In this document: piece by piece, positions 10,848-23,113 of the stretch
How positions within the stretch are numbered: position 1 is the stretch's first letter
Layout of the letters: every line of letters starts with the position of its first letter
DNA from: Aedes albopictus
Taxonomy: Eukaryota > Arthropoda > Insecta > Diptera > Culicidae
Length of the DNA stretch: 64,000 bases
Reading direction: 5' to 3'
Assembly: GCF_035046485.1 (NCBI RefSeq)
Contig: NC_085137.1
Span: forward strand, 444,792,334 to 444,856,333
Notes under the pieces: generated by a model
The model's database searches: none
What the model saw: the letters and a program-made list of their open reading frames with translations, nothing else
What the model was told of the DNA's origin: nothing
Program-made: the position numbers and the translations under genes

Positions 10848-13452
10848 TAGTTATAGCGGCAAGTGCCCAACATAGGAACACCTTCCCAAATGGTACAAGA
10901 CCCTGTGCTCAAATCTGCAGTGTAATAGAAATCCCAACGGTAGAAGATAACGATCTGTTCGTTTTCCACCTCCTTCTGATTGCACGACTGTTTGACTCAA
11001 ATCAAACAAACCGATACTACGTGATTGGCTTTCCGGAATACAAGTCAGTGTTGCTCACACCTCGTTTACCGTACGAATAAAAATATGGAATTGTAAATGA
11101 AAACAAATTATGAACAGGTGCATAAACCTGTCTTCAAACTGTTCCCCGCTATCAGCTAGCATGATCATGATCAATCGGAATCTATGATTATCAGCGGCCC
11201 CAAAGTGTGACCTATTCACACTCGAATACTCACTGTTCGTTCTAGTAGTCCGAGCCGGTTGGTGCCTTTCATGAATATCAAAATATTTTATGGGATGCAC
11301 AACACTATCTACTATCGGGCCTTAATTGCTAGGCCCGACCATACTTTACGACGAGACAGACACCAAATCCCCACAGGCCGAACCCGGCAGCAGAACTGCT
11401 TCGACCAGAGAACAGAGAACTGTTCGGCGTCTGCAATGCGCACTTCGTTATAAATTCAGTACATGTATCAACCGAGCTCCTCGCAGCAACCTGACGAGCC
11501 TCTGCCTGCCCCTCTGTCCGTTCGCCAGAATAGAACGAACGTGTGTCACTGTCGAAAGACCAGCCCAGACTTGCCAGACAGAATCAAAAAGTTTTGTGGA
11601 ATCTCTTTTCGATAGCCATCTTCAACGGTAGTTCGTTAGGTAACAACTCTTTGGAAATTTTCTCCAGTTCTTTCTTTTAATGAGTACTACAAAGTTTGCA
11701 AGTTCGATTGAAAAGTTCATCGGCATCCGACCTGTCAGCACAACTGAGGATAAATGAAAATCGCTGATTTGGAAATTATAGCTTTTCAAACAGGCACAGG
11801 CAATGGTTCGCGTGGGATCCGTCTGAGCCGTTCCCGATCAGGAAGGCATATACCTTTTATAATAACATAGAATAATTTGAATGATGTTCAGAAAGTTCTG
11901 GTAATTACTAAAGCAGACGAAAGCATTCCAGCGAAAAGAGGAATCAACAAATTTGGTAAGAAGTTTTAATTTAAACAAATTGTCAAATTTGTTCCGAAGA
12001 GTGCTTTGCATAGCAAATTGAACAAGAAATTTTAAAATAAGTATCATTAAAATTGTTTCAAAAAATTTTCTAAATGTAAAAGTGTTATTCCTTCATTCTA
12101 CTCGGGTTGCCACCGCTGAACAAATCCAATTAAAGTAGTCCACTCGCTACCGTACCCATACGGAACCGATTCCCGACCGACCCGGCTAATCTCAGTGCCA
12201 GGTTACCTATAGGTAATCCCACCACCCAAACAACAAAGCAGCAAAGAATGCGAGTTGCAAACTGCAAATCACGTCAACCTGTCAGCTTAGGCTTCGCGTT
12301 TTGTCACGATAGCGACCGGCAGCATGGGTTTGTGAGGTATGGAGCCATGCTGCATCAGCAGCACATGTGACGGCTTAATTGCGGCTGCTCCTGCTGCTGC
12401 TCTCTAAGCAGTATAACTAAGTTGCCAAGTTCTGGTCGTTCGCAGTTTGAATTTGAAACAATGCAGAATCTTTTGCATAGCATCAGCACAACGCTTATCT
12501 ACGGTTCTCGTGAACACGACACGGGTCCAATTGGTGTGTGCCAACCGTCAACTGCCAAGCACTGCTGAATGAATGGAAATCGAAGCACTACGCTGGTTGA
12601 TGAAGACGTTCATATTGGAACGTGATCAGGGTTGGGTAACCAGAATGAAGACGGCAGCGTTTGCGGTGTGATAGCGAACTCCATTCAGCGATTCTTACTT
12701 TCAAGTGTGTGATACTTCGATAGCAAAGAATGGATCAAGAATGGGGTTCTGCTGATAGATGCTTTTTGGAGTTTTTTTTCCATTAGTGTCGTGTTGCGTG
12801 CAGGAAATTGCTTTGATTCGATTGTTTGTTCCCATTTATAGAGCAAATTGAAGCAAAAATCAAGTTCAACAACCAACAGTTTGATGACCCTGCCGGAGCT
12901 GAATTAAATAGATTGGCATTCAGGCGCTTAATCCGTTAACATTTTTGTACGAATCAACAATTTGTCACTTCAATGTCATATTTTTCCTGCATTAACTATC
13001 CTTTTCAATTAGTGCCATTTGGTAGAGCTAGCAAATGTAATGCTAAGGGGCTACTCCTTAGTAGGTTAAAATAAAACTTATCACAAATTCATTTAAAAAA
13101 CAATTGTCATGTTTCCTCACTAATACAAAGTTACCTTTTCAGGACCCGCACGGCGTGCGTTCTAAAAATTTAAAAGAATTTTCCTGAAGGGAACCCTTTC
13201 ATGGGAAATTTTCCCAGAGATACTTTTAAGAGAATTTGCCAAAGAACTTGTGCAGAAATTTTTGCGGGAATATTCTCAGAGATTTTTTTTGCGAATTTCT
13301 CACCAGGGATGGCACGCTCCTCAGTGTTTGAGCAAGTGTGCGCGGTTTTAATATGAAAATGAGCTGCAATGTGCACATTTTCAGTGCCAAATGCCATCCC
13401 TGTTTCTCCGTAAATTTCTCCGGAAATAATAAGAAATGAAAAAAATACTTAC
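10848..13452. other. No gene recognised
   Basis: AT-rich DNA with two GC-richer stretches, 11300-11640 and 12100-12680. The first has a TATAAATT box-like motif at 11450 and short open frames. The second has CAGCAG/CTGCTG runs. Neither shows coding structure; both could be host regulatory sequence. Confidence 0.4.
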
Positions 13453-13526
13453 CCTGCTAAAACTAGGCTTACCCTTGAACTTAAGAGTATATTGTATGCG
13501 AATCCCATCGAAAATGTAGGACTCAC
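13453..13526 (-). CDS. Candidate short exon with two possible donors
   Basis: On the minus strand a textbook 3' splice site (branch-like TACTAAC, then CTTTTTTCTTTTGTTTCTAG) precedes this segment, and AGCAGG|GTAAGTATT closes it, giving a 74-bp exon. A second consensus donor (TTCAAGG|GTAAGCC) lies 20 bases earlier and would give a 54-bp exon of exactly 18 codons. Two frames are open. Phase 0, as expected if it follows the exon at 32115-32303, begins VSPTFSMGFAYN. The other frame begins ESYIFDGIRIQYTLKF and looks more protein-like, but it needs a phase-1 intron upstream and hence a missing exon. Strand and splice signals agree with the two larger exons. Function unknown; this could be an alternative exon. 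Confidence 0.45.
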
Positions 13527-13749
13527 CTAGAAACAAAAGAAAAAAGAGTTAGTACAAACTAGTAGTTGCAAATCATAATAAAATTATTCGTAGCATGGTT
13601 GATCATGAAATCAATGAATATACTAAAACCTCTTCTTATGCATGCTATTTTTATGCGCTTTTAAAGTATGCACTTTTTTTCATGCCCTGCATAAAAAGAG
13701 AGAAAGCTATTCAGAAACAATATTGTGCATGAGAATATTTAATAATGAC

Positions 13750-14690
13750 GAGAACTATTGCAACGGTGGCCAGGGGGTGTTTATAGGGGAGAGCAAAGGA
13801 AAGTTACAGGGGCATTTCAGGGGGCCCCAAGGGGTTTCAGCGGGGTACCAGGGAAATCTCAGGGGGTCTGAGGGGGGTTTTGAAAGCATTGCAGAGAGTT
13901 TCAGGGGATTTTCGACGGGTTTTGTAGGCGTTACAGGTGCGTATTCGCAGGTTTCCGTAGGTCTCACGTGCGTTACATGGGTTCCGAGTGAGTCTCAAGT
14001 GGGTTTCGGAGGTATTTCAGGAAGTCTCAGAGCATTTTAGGATGGTTTTATAGGCGTTGCGGAGGCGTTTTCGGGGTTTTGGAGAATCTCAGGTGCATTA
14101 CATAGGGTCTGAAGTGGTTTTAGGGGGATTCCAGAGGCATTTCAGGAAGTTTTAGAGAATTTTTGGAGGGATTCAAAGGCGTTACGGAGGAGTTTTCGGG
14201 AGTTTAGGAGCCTCTCAGGTGCGTTACATGGGGTCCGTGAGAGTTTCAGGGGGTTTTTAGAGGCATTTCAGGAAGTTTCAGAGCATTTTCGGCGGAATTC
14301 AGAGGTGTTACGGAGGTTTCGGAGCGTCTCAGGTGCGTTACATGGGGACCGAAGAGGTTTAAGGGGGATTTTAGAGGCATCTAAGGAAGTTTAAGTTTCA
14401 GAGCATTTTCGGCGGAATTCAGAGGCGTTGCAGTCCATGGGGTTCATAAACCCCTTGAAACGCCCCTGAAATGCTACCAAACGTCCCTAAAATCTCTAGG
14501 AACGCCCCTAAAATGTTCCTAAAACACCCTGAAACTCTTTTAAATGACTCAAAAAACCTTGAAACACTTGAGAACCCTTGAATTGCCCTGAAAACTCCTG
14601 AAACCACCTCCTGAAACGCCCCCAGAGCCCCTTGGAACCCCCTTATTTGAGAACTTTTTGAAAACCCCCTCAATTACAGGAGCAAGACCT
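13750..14690. repeat. Decayed G-rich repeat that switches strand near 14440
   Basis: From 13750 to about 14440 the plus strand is a decayed GGGGTTTCAGAGG-type repeat. From about 14440 to 14680 it becomes the complementary CCCCTGAAACCC type. The same kind of sequence recurs at 46100-46975 and 48740-49420. Open frames here (for example 13642-14040 plus, 14419-14673 minus) are Gly/Phe-rich products of the repeat and not genes. Confidence 0.7.
13900..14440 (+). repeat. Minisatellite, four to five units of about 114-126 bp
   Basis: The marker GTGCGTTACATGG (with small changes) occurs at 13968, 14093, 14219 and 14333, at spacings of 125, 126 and 114 bp. Between the markers GCATTT(T/C)CGGCGG..TTCAGAGG..GTTACGGAGG recurs in order. 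This is a larger unit built from the G-rich short repeat. Confidence 0.7.
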
Positions 14691-14773
14691 GTTCTCGGAA
14701 ACTAGATTCCCTCAGCGCAAACTTTTTTTTAATTTATGCGGTCCCATCCCAGTCATGTCCATAAAAATAGATT

Positions 14774-15096
14774 CCGGTCATTTGGCCGAATGCCGTTTGG
14801 CCGATCGCCATTTGGTCAAAAGGATCATACGACTGTTTCGCACATCAGTATTGCTCTAAATAACAACCTATGATTTAAGGAAGGAAACATCTCTGATGAA
14901 ATTTTATCAGCTTACGCGCAAACTAATACCCCAATTGGTAAAACTAGAAAGAATGGCAAAAGGTCTCAAAAAGTCTATGAATTCATTTGAACAACATTCG
15001 GACAAACGGCATTCGGCTAAACGACTCATTCGGTCAGATGGCATTCGGCTAAACAACGCTCTGTCAAACGATATGCGACCAAATGGCCGTACACCG
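14774..15096. mobile_element. Foldback/MITE-like element with GGCCGAATGCCGTTT motifs
   Basis: The left arm has several TTTGGCCGAATGCCG-type motifs. The right arm carries the same motif inverted (ACGGCATTCGGCTAAACG and similar). Core of about 200 bp, no transposase. Exact ends and TSD not resolved. Confidence 0.55.
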
Positions 15097-15351
15097 AATA
15101 TACATAGAAACATAATCTTGTTTGGCAAATGCAAGGTTTATGAAGGTTTGGGCACAACGTGTTAAAAATGAACAAATTGTGAGAAAAAGTCGTTATCGTC
15201 AGTTTTGAACCCACGGGTTCTCTATTAGATTGTACTCAGCAGTAGGGCAGGTTTTGCTTATGTTTAATTGTTATTATTGTTTTAATCGCCGCGCTTTGAT
15301 GTGCAGGTGGTTCATCGATTGGTTTTCGGCAAGAAATAACTAAACACTTTT

Positions 15352-15435
15352 TTGCCAGACTGTCCGGACGTTTCAGTATATTTGATTGACCTTCGTCCAT
15401 CTTCTGCGGCCAGAAACATCCGGACAGTCTGGCAA
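15352..15435. repeat. Short perfect-arm hairpin
   Basis: A 23-bp arm (TTGCCAGACTGTCCGGACG...) at 15352-15374 is inverted at 15413-15435 with one mismatch, around a 38-base loop. Confidence 0.75.
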
Positions 15436-15524
15436 ATAAGTTTTCAATTATCCCTGTTATACCCATTTTATTTTTATTTTGATCTAAATATCCTTTTTCG
15501 TCATTTGAAATCTATTTAAACATT

Positions 15525-17215
15525 CACTCTTAGTTTTTAATACCGAACTCGGTAAAATTTTTAAACGAACTTAATCGATTGCAACTGATAAACCGAGGGT
15601 TTCGGTATGTTTTCGATATTTTGTTGAATGAAACCGAATGTTCGTTAGAAATGACAGATTCATATGTCATTAACTACCGAAAAGCTCGGTTCTTCCAGAG
15701 AACATACAAATTATGTTAGACAGATACCGAGAGAACCGAGTTGGCGAGCTTAACCCTTATGAGGCCGACAGGGTACCCGGGTACCCAGCACCCATTTAAA
15801 ATACACGGTGTAGAAAAAAGCAAAAAGTTTGTCGGACACATAACGGTTAACATTTGGTGAGCCGTGTTTGTTTTTCTCAACGTTGGTCCCGATGGATGTT
15901 CCATTATTTTGTGGAAATTATTTGGAAATCACTAGTGTTACAGCCCCTGCGTTTGCGAATTCGGAAGGAGTCAACTTGAGAATGGTGTTAAGTGATTTTA
16001 TAATTTGAATGTTACCGTTTAAGTTCAAAATAACGTGTGCTTGATTCCATTATTACTACTTTGTTCCAGTTGATATTGCATTTTTTATTCGTTGATAGAC
16101 TTTCGAGCAAATCTTCAAAGAGAAAAAATAAATACTCACACGTCAGTTTGCATGGCAGTTAGCAGCTGAACGAACTAAAGTGTCTCGAGTACCAAAGTGG
16201 CGAATCCTTATCGTTTTGTCAGGTCTCCTGCTCGATTGGAACTATGGGGATGACAGCAAATCGACTGTTCCAATTTTGACGTTTCTCCTCTTTGTTTTAT
16301 CCAGGCTCGTTAGGACGAACCATATATTCATTGCACCAACGGAGAGCGTACGTTCAATGTTGTTTTCGTTAGCAGTGACAAAACCCAATCTATGGTCCAC
16401 TGCACGAATCTTTTCTGGCCTGCTTACTCTCACACGAAATTTGACGTTTGAGCGGTGTCGACACCTCTCAAACGTCAAATTTCGTGTGAGAGTAAGCAGG
16501 CCAGAATAAATTCGTGCAGTGGACCATAAGGCAATCTGGCGTTCATCACCCTTTTCTCTCAAGCAGCAGCAGAAGATAGCAATGTTTTGTTTAATGTTTA
16601 CATAGGGAAACATTTCCCTATGAAAACAAACCTATCCTCCTCGGGAGCCAAAAAGAGAAAGGTGATTAAACGTCAGATAGCCTTATGGGAAATACAGTGG
16701 GAGAATATTTTGGTGGAACAAAATTTTCCGCGTGTGAGTCTATTACGGGGCAAAATCCGCAATACCCACGCGCAACATCAGGATGCGAGCAAGCTCCTCC
16801 GCGGTAATATGGAACCAACATTTGGAACGAAAATGCTTTCGGAATCCGTATTACTTCAAATAAAATGTAACCTAATGATTGTTTTAAATGAGTGATTAAT
16901 AAAATATGCGAAGAAAATATATCGGCATTATTTTTATTCGTTTTTTTTATCCAAACTCCGAAAATATTCCAAAACAACCGATCTCCGGTTTCTTTATTTT
17001 GCTTTGGATCCAACCGACCACTTCGGTAAGTTTGACGTTTAGGGCCAAATTAAATGTGTAAAGAACACTCGGTTAATTGATTTTCATCTGACTGAAAGTC
17101 TCTTAAATAAAGACAAATCAATCAATCAAGCTTTCATCCGAACAGCTCACCGAGAGTTCAGCAGATAAAAACTCGGTTCAAATTTAACCGAGTTCGGTTT
17201 AATTTTCTAAGGGTG
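15525..17215. mobile_element. TIR element, 1.7 kb, non-autonomous
   Basis: The left end (CACTCTTAG...TACCGAACTCGGT) matches the inverted right end (CACCCTTAG...AACCGAACTCGGT) over about 50 bp with small changes. Inside lie a 16-bp palindrome GGGTACCCGGGTACCC (15771-15786) and the palindromic MITE at 16391-16528. No transposase frame seen; open frames at 16180-16613 come from the nested palindrome. TSD not clear. Confidence 0.55.
16391..16528. mobile_element. Palindromic foldback MITE
   Basis: A nearly perfect 138-bp inverted repeat (TATGGTCCACTGCACGAAT to its complement) centred on GGTGTCGACACC. A few differences near the TTTTCTGG/CCAGAATAA portion show slight decay. The arms run end to end with almost no loop. 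Confidence 0.85.
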
Positions 17216-20200
17216 TGTTTTAGAAGGTGATTCTTTTCAATTCGCTATTTTGCGAATTTGGGTTTTTGATTTTTCTAATTTTAATTTTTTAGCATCCCTA
17301 CACTGAACGCCTATTTGGATACCGAATTTTTAAAATGAAAACATTTTGGGATTGTAAAATTGCTGTTGAAATATTTTTATTTTTATTTTTATATCATGAA
17401 AAATTTTATTTCCGTATTTTTAGAAAAAATAATTTTAGAGTGTATTCAACTCTCCTAAACTCTTTTACTACGATATAATGATTGGGGGGAAATATAAAAT
17501 ATGTTATTTGTTGGAAGGCAAGGAGTACCTGGAGGAATCTAAGAAGGAATTTATCTTGTAAGGTATTCTCGAAGCAGTCACCGAAATAACATTTGAAGAA
17601 GTCCCGCAGGAAACTCTATGTGAAATACCTTGAGGGTTTCATGAAGGAGCTCTTGGTGTAATCTTAGAAGAAAATCCCGAGGGAATCGCAGAAGAAACTA
17701 AAGGAACTTCTGGAGAAATCCTAGAAGAAGTTTCTGGAGCATTCTTGAAGGAATTGTTGGAGGAGTCCCGGAAGAAGTTCTTGAAGGAATCCCTGGGTGA
17801 ATAAAAAAAACCCTGGAGAAATCCCAGAAGGAATTCCCAAAGAAATCAAAAATATCTCGTATGAACATCTCCTATATATGTTACAGCGTAGCGTATTATG
17901 CAATACTAATTTACAGTAATATAACAAAAAGTATGTGCCGTAGAAATCTATAACTATGAATTCTCAGAAACAAAATCAATAAAACCCTATACAAAACAAA
18001 AAATTCACAATCCTATAGTACCCAAGAAATACCTGAATCAATATCAGAAAGAATTCTCAAGTAAAAACCCTGTAAAGAAAAAATCTGAACCAATCATTTA
18101 AATATTTCTTAAAAATATTTAATTTAAATTATTTAAATATTTATACTAAAAGAACTCCAACTGAAAAAAAAAATCGTGGTAATTCATACAATTTATCATT
18201 ATTCAAAAGTTTATAGTAATCCTTATAGTAATCCTTGAATACAGTTTTGGATATCTTGTTGCAGTGTTTCTGTTCAGGAACGCCTTGCAGTGTTCCTGAT
18301 ATAATTTATTGGTCATAAAATGTTCTATGTTATACTTCCATAGGCAAGAATGGTTTCTGTGACACTCTTGATCATAAGGATTTCTGTTTTTATACACCAT
18401 TTAAGGAAATATGCCAAACCCTAGTTCTACTTGAATGTTTGACTTTCTCTCAAAGTGATTCATTTTTTTTTTTCAATAATAAAACCCTGAAATAAATTCC
18501 AGCAGTTTTTTTTTCTTTAATTGTTTCAAAAAAAAAGAAACTTCATTTTAGAATATCTCCAAATGTTCCAAAAATTTACCTTTTTTTAATTCCGTTTTCT
18601 ACTTCTACAAGTATTCCCCCTGAAATTCCATTGAAAGATTCATCACAAGCGGAATACACGCAAATCTTCACGAATGTTTCCAAGAGTTCTTCTAAAAAGC
18701 CTTTCAAGAAATGCCAAAGCGTTTTTTGACATAAATCTTCAAAGAAACTGTAGCAATCCCTCCATGAATACCACTATAAATTCATCACAAATTTCCAATA
18801 GAATTTTTTTTTCAGAAACTCATCAATACAATTTTCTAAGTAATCTCTCTTAAACAACCTACTGATTGCTGTTGCCGTAAGTGACTTTGCCATGAATTTC
18901 TTCGACAATTCATCTATAAATTTCACCAATAATGTATGCCCCAAAAACGTTTCAGAAATCCTGTTACAGTTTTTTTTAACCCTCACACTAGCATTTTCAG
19001 CTTTGAATCCGTGATTCGTGGTTTCGGTATTTGCAAAGCAGCCATTGCATTGTTGATTTTACTTATATTCCATCTGTTCAGCAGGGTGATCCCAATTTTA
19101 TAAGTGCCGTTATCGAATTGTTTTCGACCATAGTGAATTAGAAAGCATAGAATTACTCATGGTACCGTGACCCTTTATGTCCCATAATACGGATTGCCAC
19201 TCTAATATAAATCTTTCAAAGTTTTGCCATTTTCGTTTACATTCCACATCAAACGTGACTAAAACAGCAGAAAAAAACTCATTTGCCATGCCAAATATGC
19301 ATGCAGCCCGCTATTACCAAACAGCAATAGGTCACCAACGTCAAGGCCGTGTCAAAAATTAGTCCACGCTCTGTTATACATATGTTACTGTAGGCCACCA
19401 TCATCACCACTCAGAAGCCATATTACTGATCGAATGTGGGTCGGCACTATGCCGTCATCGCCATCGTCGTCGCGGTTCAAAGTTATCCACGTCACGATTT
19501 CTCCGGCAAGTTTCGCATCCTTTCACCTGACTGTAAGCAAGCAGTGCATAGCGCCTCCTTTACCATAAGGTTCTCGTGCCTATTTGATCAATAACGAGCC
19601 GGCGAGTAGTGCCCCCCGGAGCAACAAAACCTCTGCCTGCTGAATGCAGTTCACTGCTAGGTACTACAACACATTGCGATGGTTCTCATTTCAGCGGCTC
19701 TCCGCCGATGATGCGGTGGCTTCTAATGACTCGGTTGGATTTGAATTCTTCCACGACGACGAGAGGCAGCACGAGATTGGCTTCGATTTGCCGTAATTTA
19801 CATTCCCGGTAATTGTGCGAGGGGGGTACATTAGCGAGCCGCCGACCGTGCTAGAATAGTGAAGAATGTGATCGCAATGACTTTCCCACGACGACGACGA
19901 CGTCCAAAAGTCCACATCCGCGACTTCTGTGTGGACGACTTCTGTAGACTCCGGTAGAATGGGTGCGGGGGACAGCGCTGCTGGAATAGTTGTCTGATGG
20001 TCGATCGGCGACCGGCCAGTTCTACGCGGGGGTTGTCCTTGGTGAGTTGAAACAAGCCTCGGAGAACTGCGACTGTTATTATAAACCATCATTGTTCGCC
20101 TGTCAAATCCACATGTTTGGCCATCCATTATTGGTACCGAGGGGTATGTATCGCATGCACCGAGCGTGCATGCATGCGGTCTTCCACCACCCCCGTCAGC

Positions 20201-20467
20201 CGCAGCCAGCAAGCGTCCTCCGAAGTCGTGAGATACACCTGATGTTGGTGTACCTGCCTGGGTTTATGTTTAGTGGTTTGCTATTTTTCTGACAATAGTT
20301 ACATACAATGGGTCTAATTATATGAGTTGAGTATACAAACATAGAGGAAGGGTTCGAAATGGAATTGCCTTTGTTTTTGCAATCTTCTTAGAATTATGTT
20401 TAGGAAGAGTCATGGTATCTGCTCCTTTACCATTATTATTTCCTAAGTTTATTTCAGGAGCTTCGAG
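17216..20467. other. No gene recognised; GC-richer stretch at its right end
   Basis: 17510-17830 is the decayed GAAGAAATCCT repeat. 18000-19000 is AT-rich. 19400-20250 is richer in G+C with GACGACGAC runs and opposite open frames (19691-20212 minus, 19990-20292 plus). These frames lack good splice sites and look like unique host regulatory sequence rather than exons. Confidence 0.4.
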
Positions 20468-21530
20468 CTTCAATTCCATTCCAATTCCATTTCCAATTCC
20501 TTTTCCAATTCTATTTCCAATTCCATTTCCAATTCCATTTCCAATTCCATTTCCAATTCCATTTCCAATTCCATTTCCAATTCCATTTCCAATTCCATTT
20601 CCAATTCCATTTCCAATTCCATTTCCAATTCCATTTCCAATTCCATTTCCAATTCCAATTCCATTTCCAATTCCATTTCCAATTCCATTTCCAATTCCAT
20701 TTCCAATCCCATTTCCAATTCCATTTCCAATTCCATTTCCAATTCCATTTCCAATTCCATTTCCAATTCCATTTCCAATTCCATTTCCAATTCCATTTCC
20801 AATTCCATTTCCAATTCCATTTCCAATTCCATTTCCAATTCCATTTCCAATTCCATTTCCAATTCCATTTCCAATTCCATTTCCAATTCCATTTCCAATT
20901 CCATTTCCAATTCCATTTCCAATTCCATTTCCAATTCCATTTCCAATTCCATTTCCAATTCCATTTCCAATTCCATTTCCAATTCCATTTCCAATTCCAT
21001 TTCCAATTCCATTTCCAATTCCATTTCCAATTCCATTTCCAATTCCATTTCCAATTCCATTTCCAATTCCATTTCCAATTCCATTTCCAATTCCATTTCC
21101 AATTCCATTTCCAATTCCATTTCCAATTCCATTTCCAATTCCATTTCCAATTCCATTTCCAATTCCATTTCCAATTCCATTTCCAATTCCATTTCCAATT
21201 CCATTTCCAATTCCATTTCCAATTCCATTTCCAATTCCATTTCCAATTCCATTTCCAATTCCATTTCCAATTCCATTTCCAATTCCATTTCCAATTCCAT
21301 TTCCAATTCCATTTCCAATTCCATTTCCAATTCCAATTCCATTTCCAATTCCATTTCCAATTCCATTTCCAATTCCATTTCCAATCCCATTTCCAATTCC
21401 ATTTCCAATTCCATTTCCAATTCCATTTCCAATTCCATTTCCAATTCCATTTCCAATTCCATTTCCAATTCCATTTCCAATTCCATTACCAATTCCATTT
21501 CCAATTCCATTTCCAATTCCATTCCAATTC
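20468..21530 (+). repeat. 12-bp tandem array, unit CCATTTCCAATT
   Basis: About 85 near-identical 12-bp units. Because 12 is divisible by three and no unit frame contains a stop, all frames stay open and yield (FPIP)n, (GIGN)n or (MELE)n peptides that are not genes. Two rare variants (a 6-bp deletion and CCAATCCC) each occur twice at the same 678-bp spacing, showing an internal duplication. Confidence 0.95.
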
Positions 21531-23113
21531 CATTCCAATTGCATTCCAATTCCATTTCCAATTCCATTTCCAATTCCATTCAAATTCCATTCCAATTCCA
21601 TTCCAATTCCATTCCAATTCCATTCCAATTCCATTCCAATTCCATTCCAATTCCATTCCAATTCCATTCCAATTCCATTCCAATTCCATTCCAATTCCAT
21701 TCCAATTCCATTCCAATTCCATTCCAATTCCATTCCAATTCCATTCCAATTCCATTCCAATTCCATTCCAATTCCATTCCAATTCCATTCCAATTCCATT
21801 CCAATTCCATTCCAATTCCATTCCAATTCCATTCCAATTCCATTCCAATTCCATTCCAATTCCATTCCAATTCCATTCCAATTCCATTCCAATTCCATTC
21901 CAATTCCATTCCAATTCCATTCCAATTCCATTCCAATTCCATTCCAATTCCATTCCAATTCCATTCCAATTCCATTCCAATTCCATTCCAATTCCATTCC
22001 AATTCCATTCCAATTCCATTCCAATTCCATTCCAATTCCATTCCAATTCCATTCCAATTCCATTCCAATTCCATTCCAATTCCATTCCAATTCCATTCCA
22101 ATTCCATTCCAATTCCATTCCAATTCCATTCCAATTCCATTCCAATTCCATTCCAATTCCATTCCAATTCCATTCCAATTCCATTCCAATTCCATTCCAA
22201 TTCCATTCCAATTCCATTTCAGTTCCATTCCAATTCCATTCCAATTCCATTCCAATTCCATTCCAATTCCATTCCAATTCCATTCCAATTCCATTCCAAT
22301 TCCATTCCAATTCCATTCCAATTCCATTCCAATTCCATTCCAATTCCATTCCAATTCCATTCCAATTCCATTCCAATTTCATTCCAATTCCATTCCAATT
22401 CCATTCCAATTCCATTCCAATTCCATTCCAATTCCATTCCAATTCCATTCCAATTCCATTCCAATTCCATTCCAATTCCATTCCAATTCCATTCCAATTC
22501 CATTCCAATTCCATTCCAATTCCATTCCAATTCCATTCCAATTCCATTCCAATTCCATTCCAATTCCATTCCAATTCCATTCCAATTCCATTCCAATTCC
22601 ATTCCAATTCCATTCCAATTCCATTCCAATTCCATTCCAATTCCATTCCAATTCCATTCCAATTCCATTCCAATTCCATTCCAATTCCATTCCAATTCCA
22701 TTCCAATTCCATTCCAATTCCATTCCAATTCCATTCCAATTCCATTCCAATTCCATTCCAATTCCATTCCAATTCCATTCCAATTCCATTCCAATTCCAT
22801 TCCAATTCCATTCCAATTCCATTCCAATTCCATTCCAATTCCATTCCAATTCCATTTTAATTCCATTCCAATTCCATTCCAATTCCATTCCAATTCCATT
22901 CCAATTCCATTCCAATTCCATTCCAATTCCATTCCAATTCCATTCCAATTCCATTCCAATTCCATTCCAATTCCATTCCAATTCCATTCCAATTCCATTC
23001 CAATTCCATTCCAATTCCATTCCAATTCCATTCCAATTCCATTCCAATTCCATTCCAATTCCATTCCAATTCCATTCCAATTCCATTCCAATTCCATTCC
23101 AATTCCATTTTAG
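21531..23113 (+). repeat. 11-bp tandem array, unit CCATTCCAATT
   Basis: About 140 near-identical units. It differs from the adjoining 12-bp array by loss of one T per unit, with a short mixed zone at 21515-21590. The 33-base super-period has no stop in several frames, which explains the long open frames. Confidence 0.95.

Noticed and set aside
10580..11080. 166-codon plus-strand frame
   Set aside because: Runs through two SINEs and their TSDs in a chance frame.
11300..11640. Solo LTR or promoter around TATAAATT
   Set aside because: A single TATA-like motif without LTR ends or TSD is not enough.
16180..16613. Two opposite open frames with nearly the same peptide
   Set aside because: Produced by the perfect palindrome at 16391-16528; no independent coding evidence.
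19691..20212. 173-codon minus-strand frame as a possible exon
   Set aside because: No convincing acceptor or donor. Trinucleotide runs and overlapping open frames on the other strand suggest a composition effect. Kept only as a GC-rich stretch.
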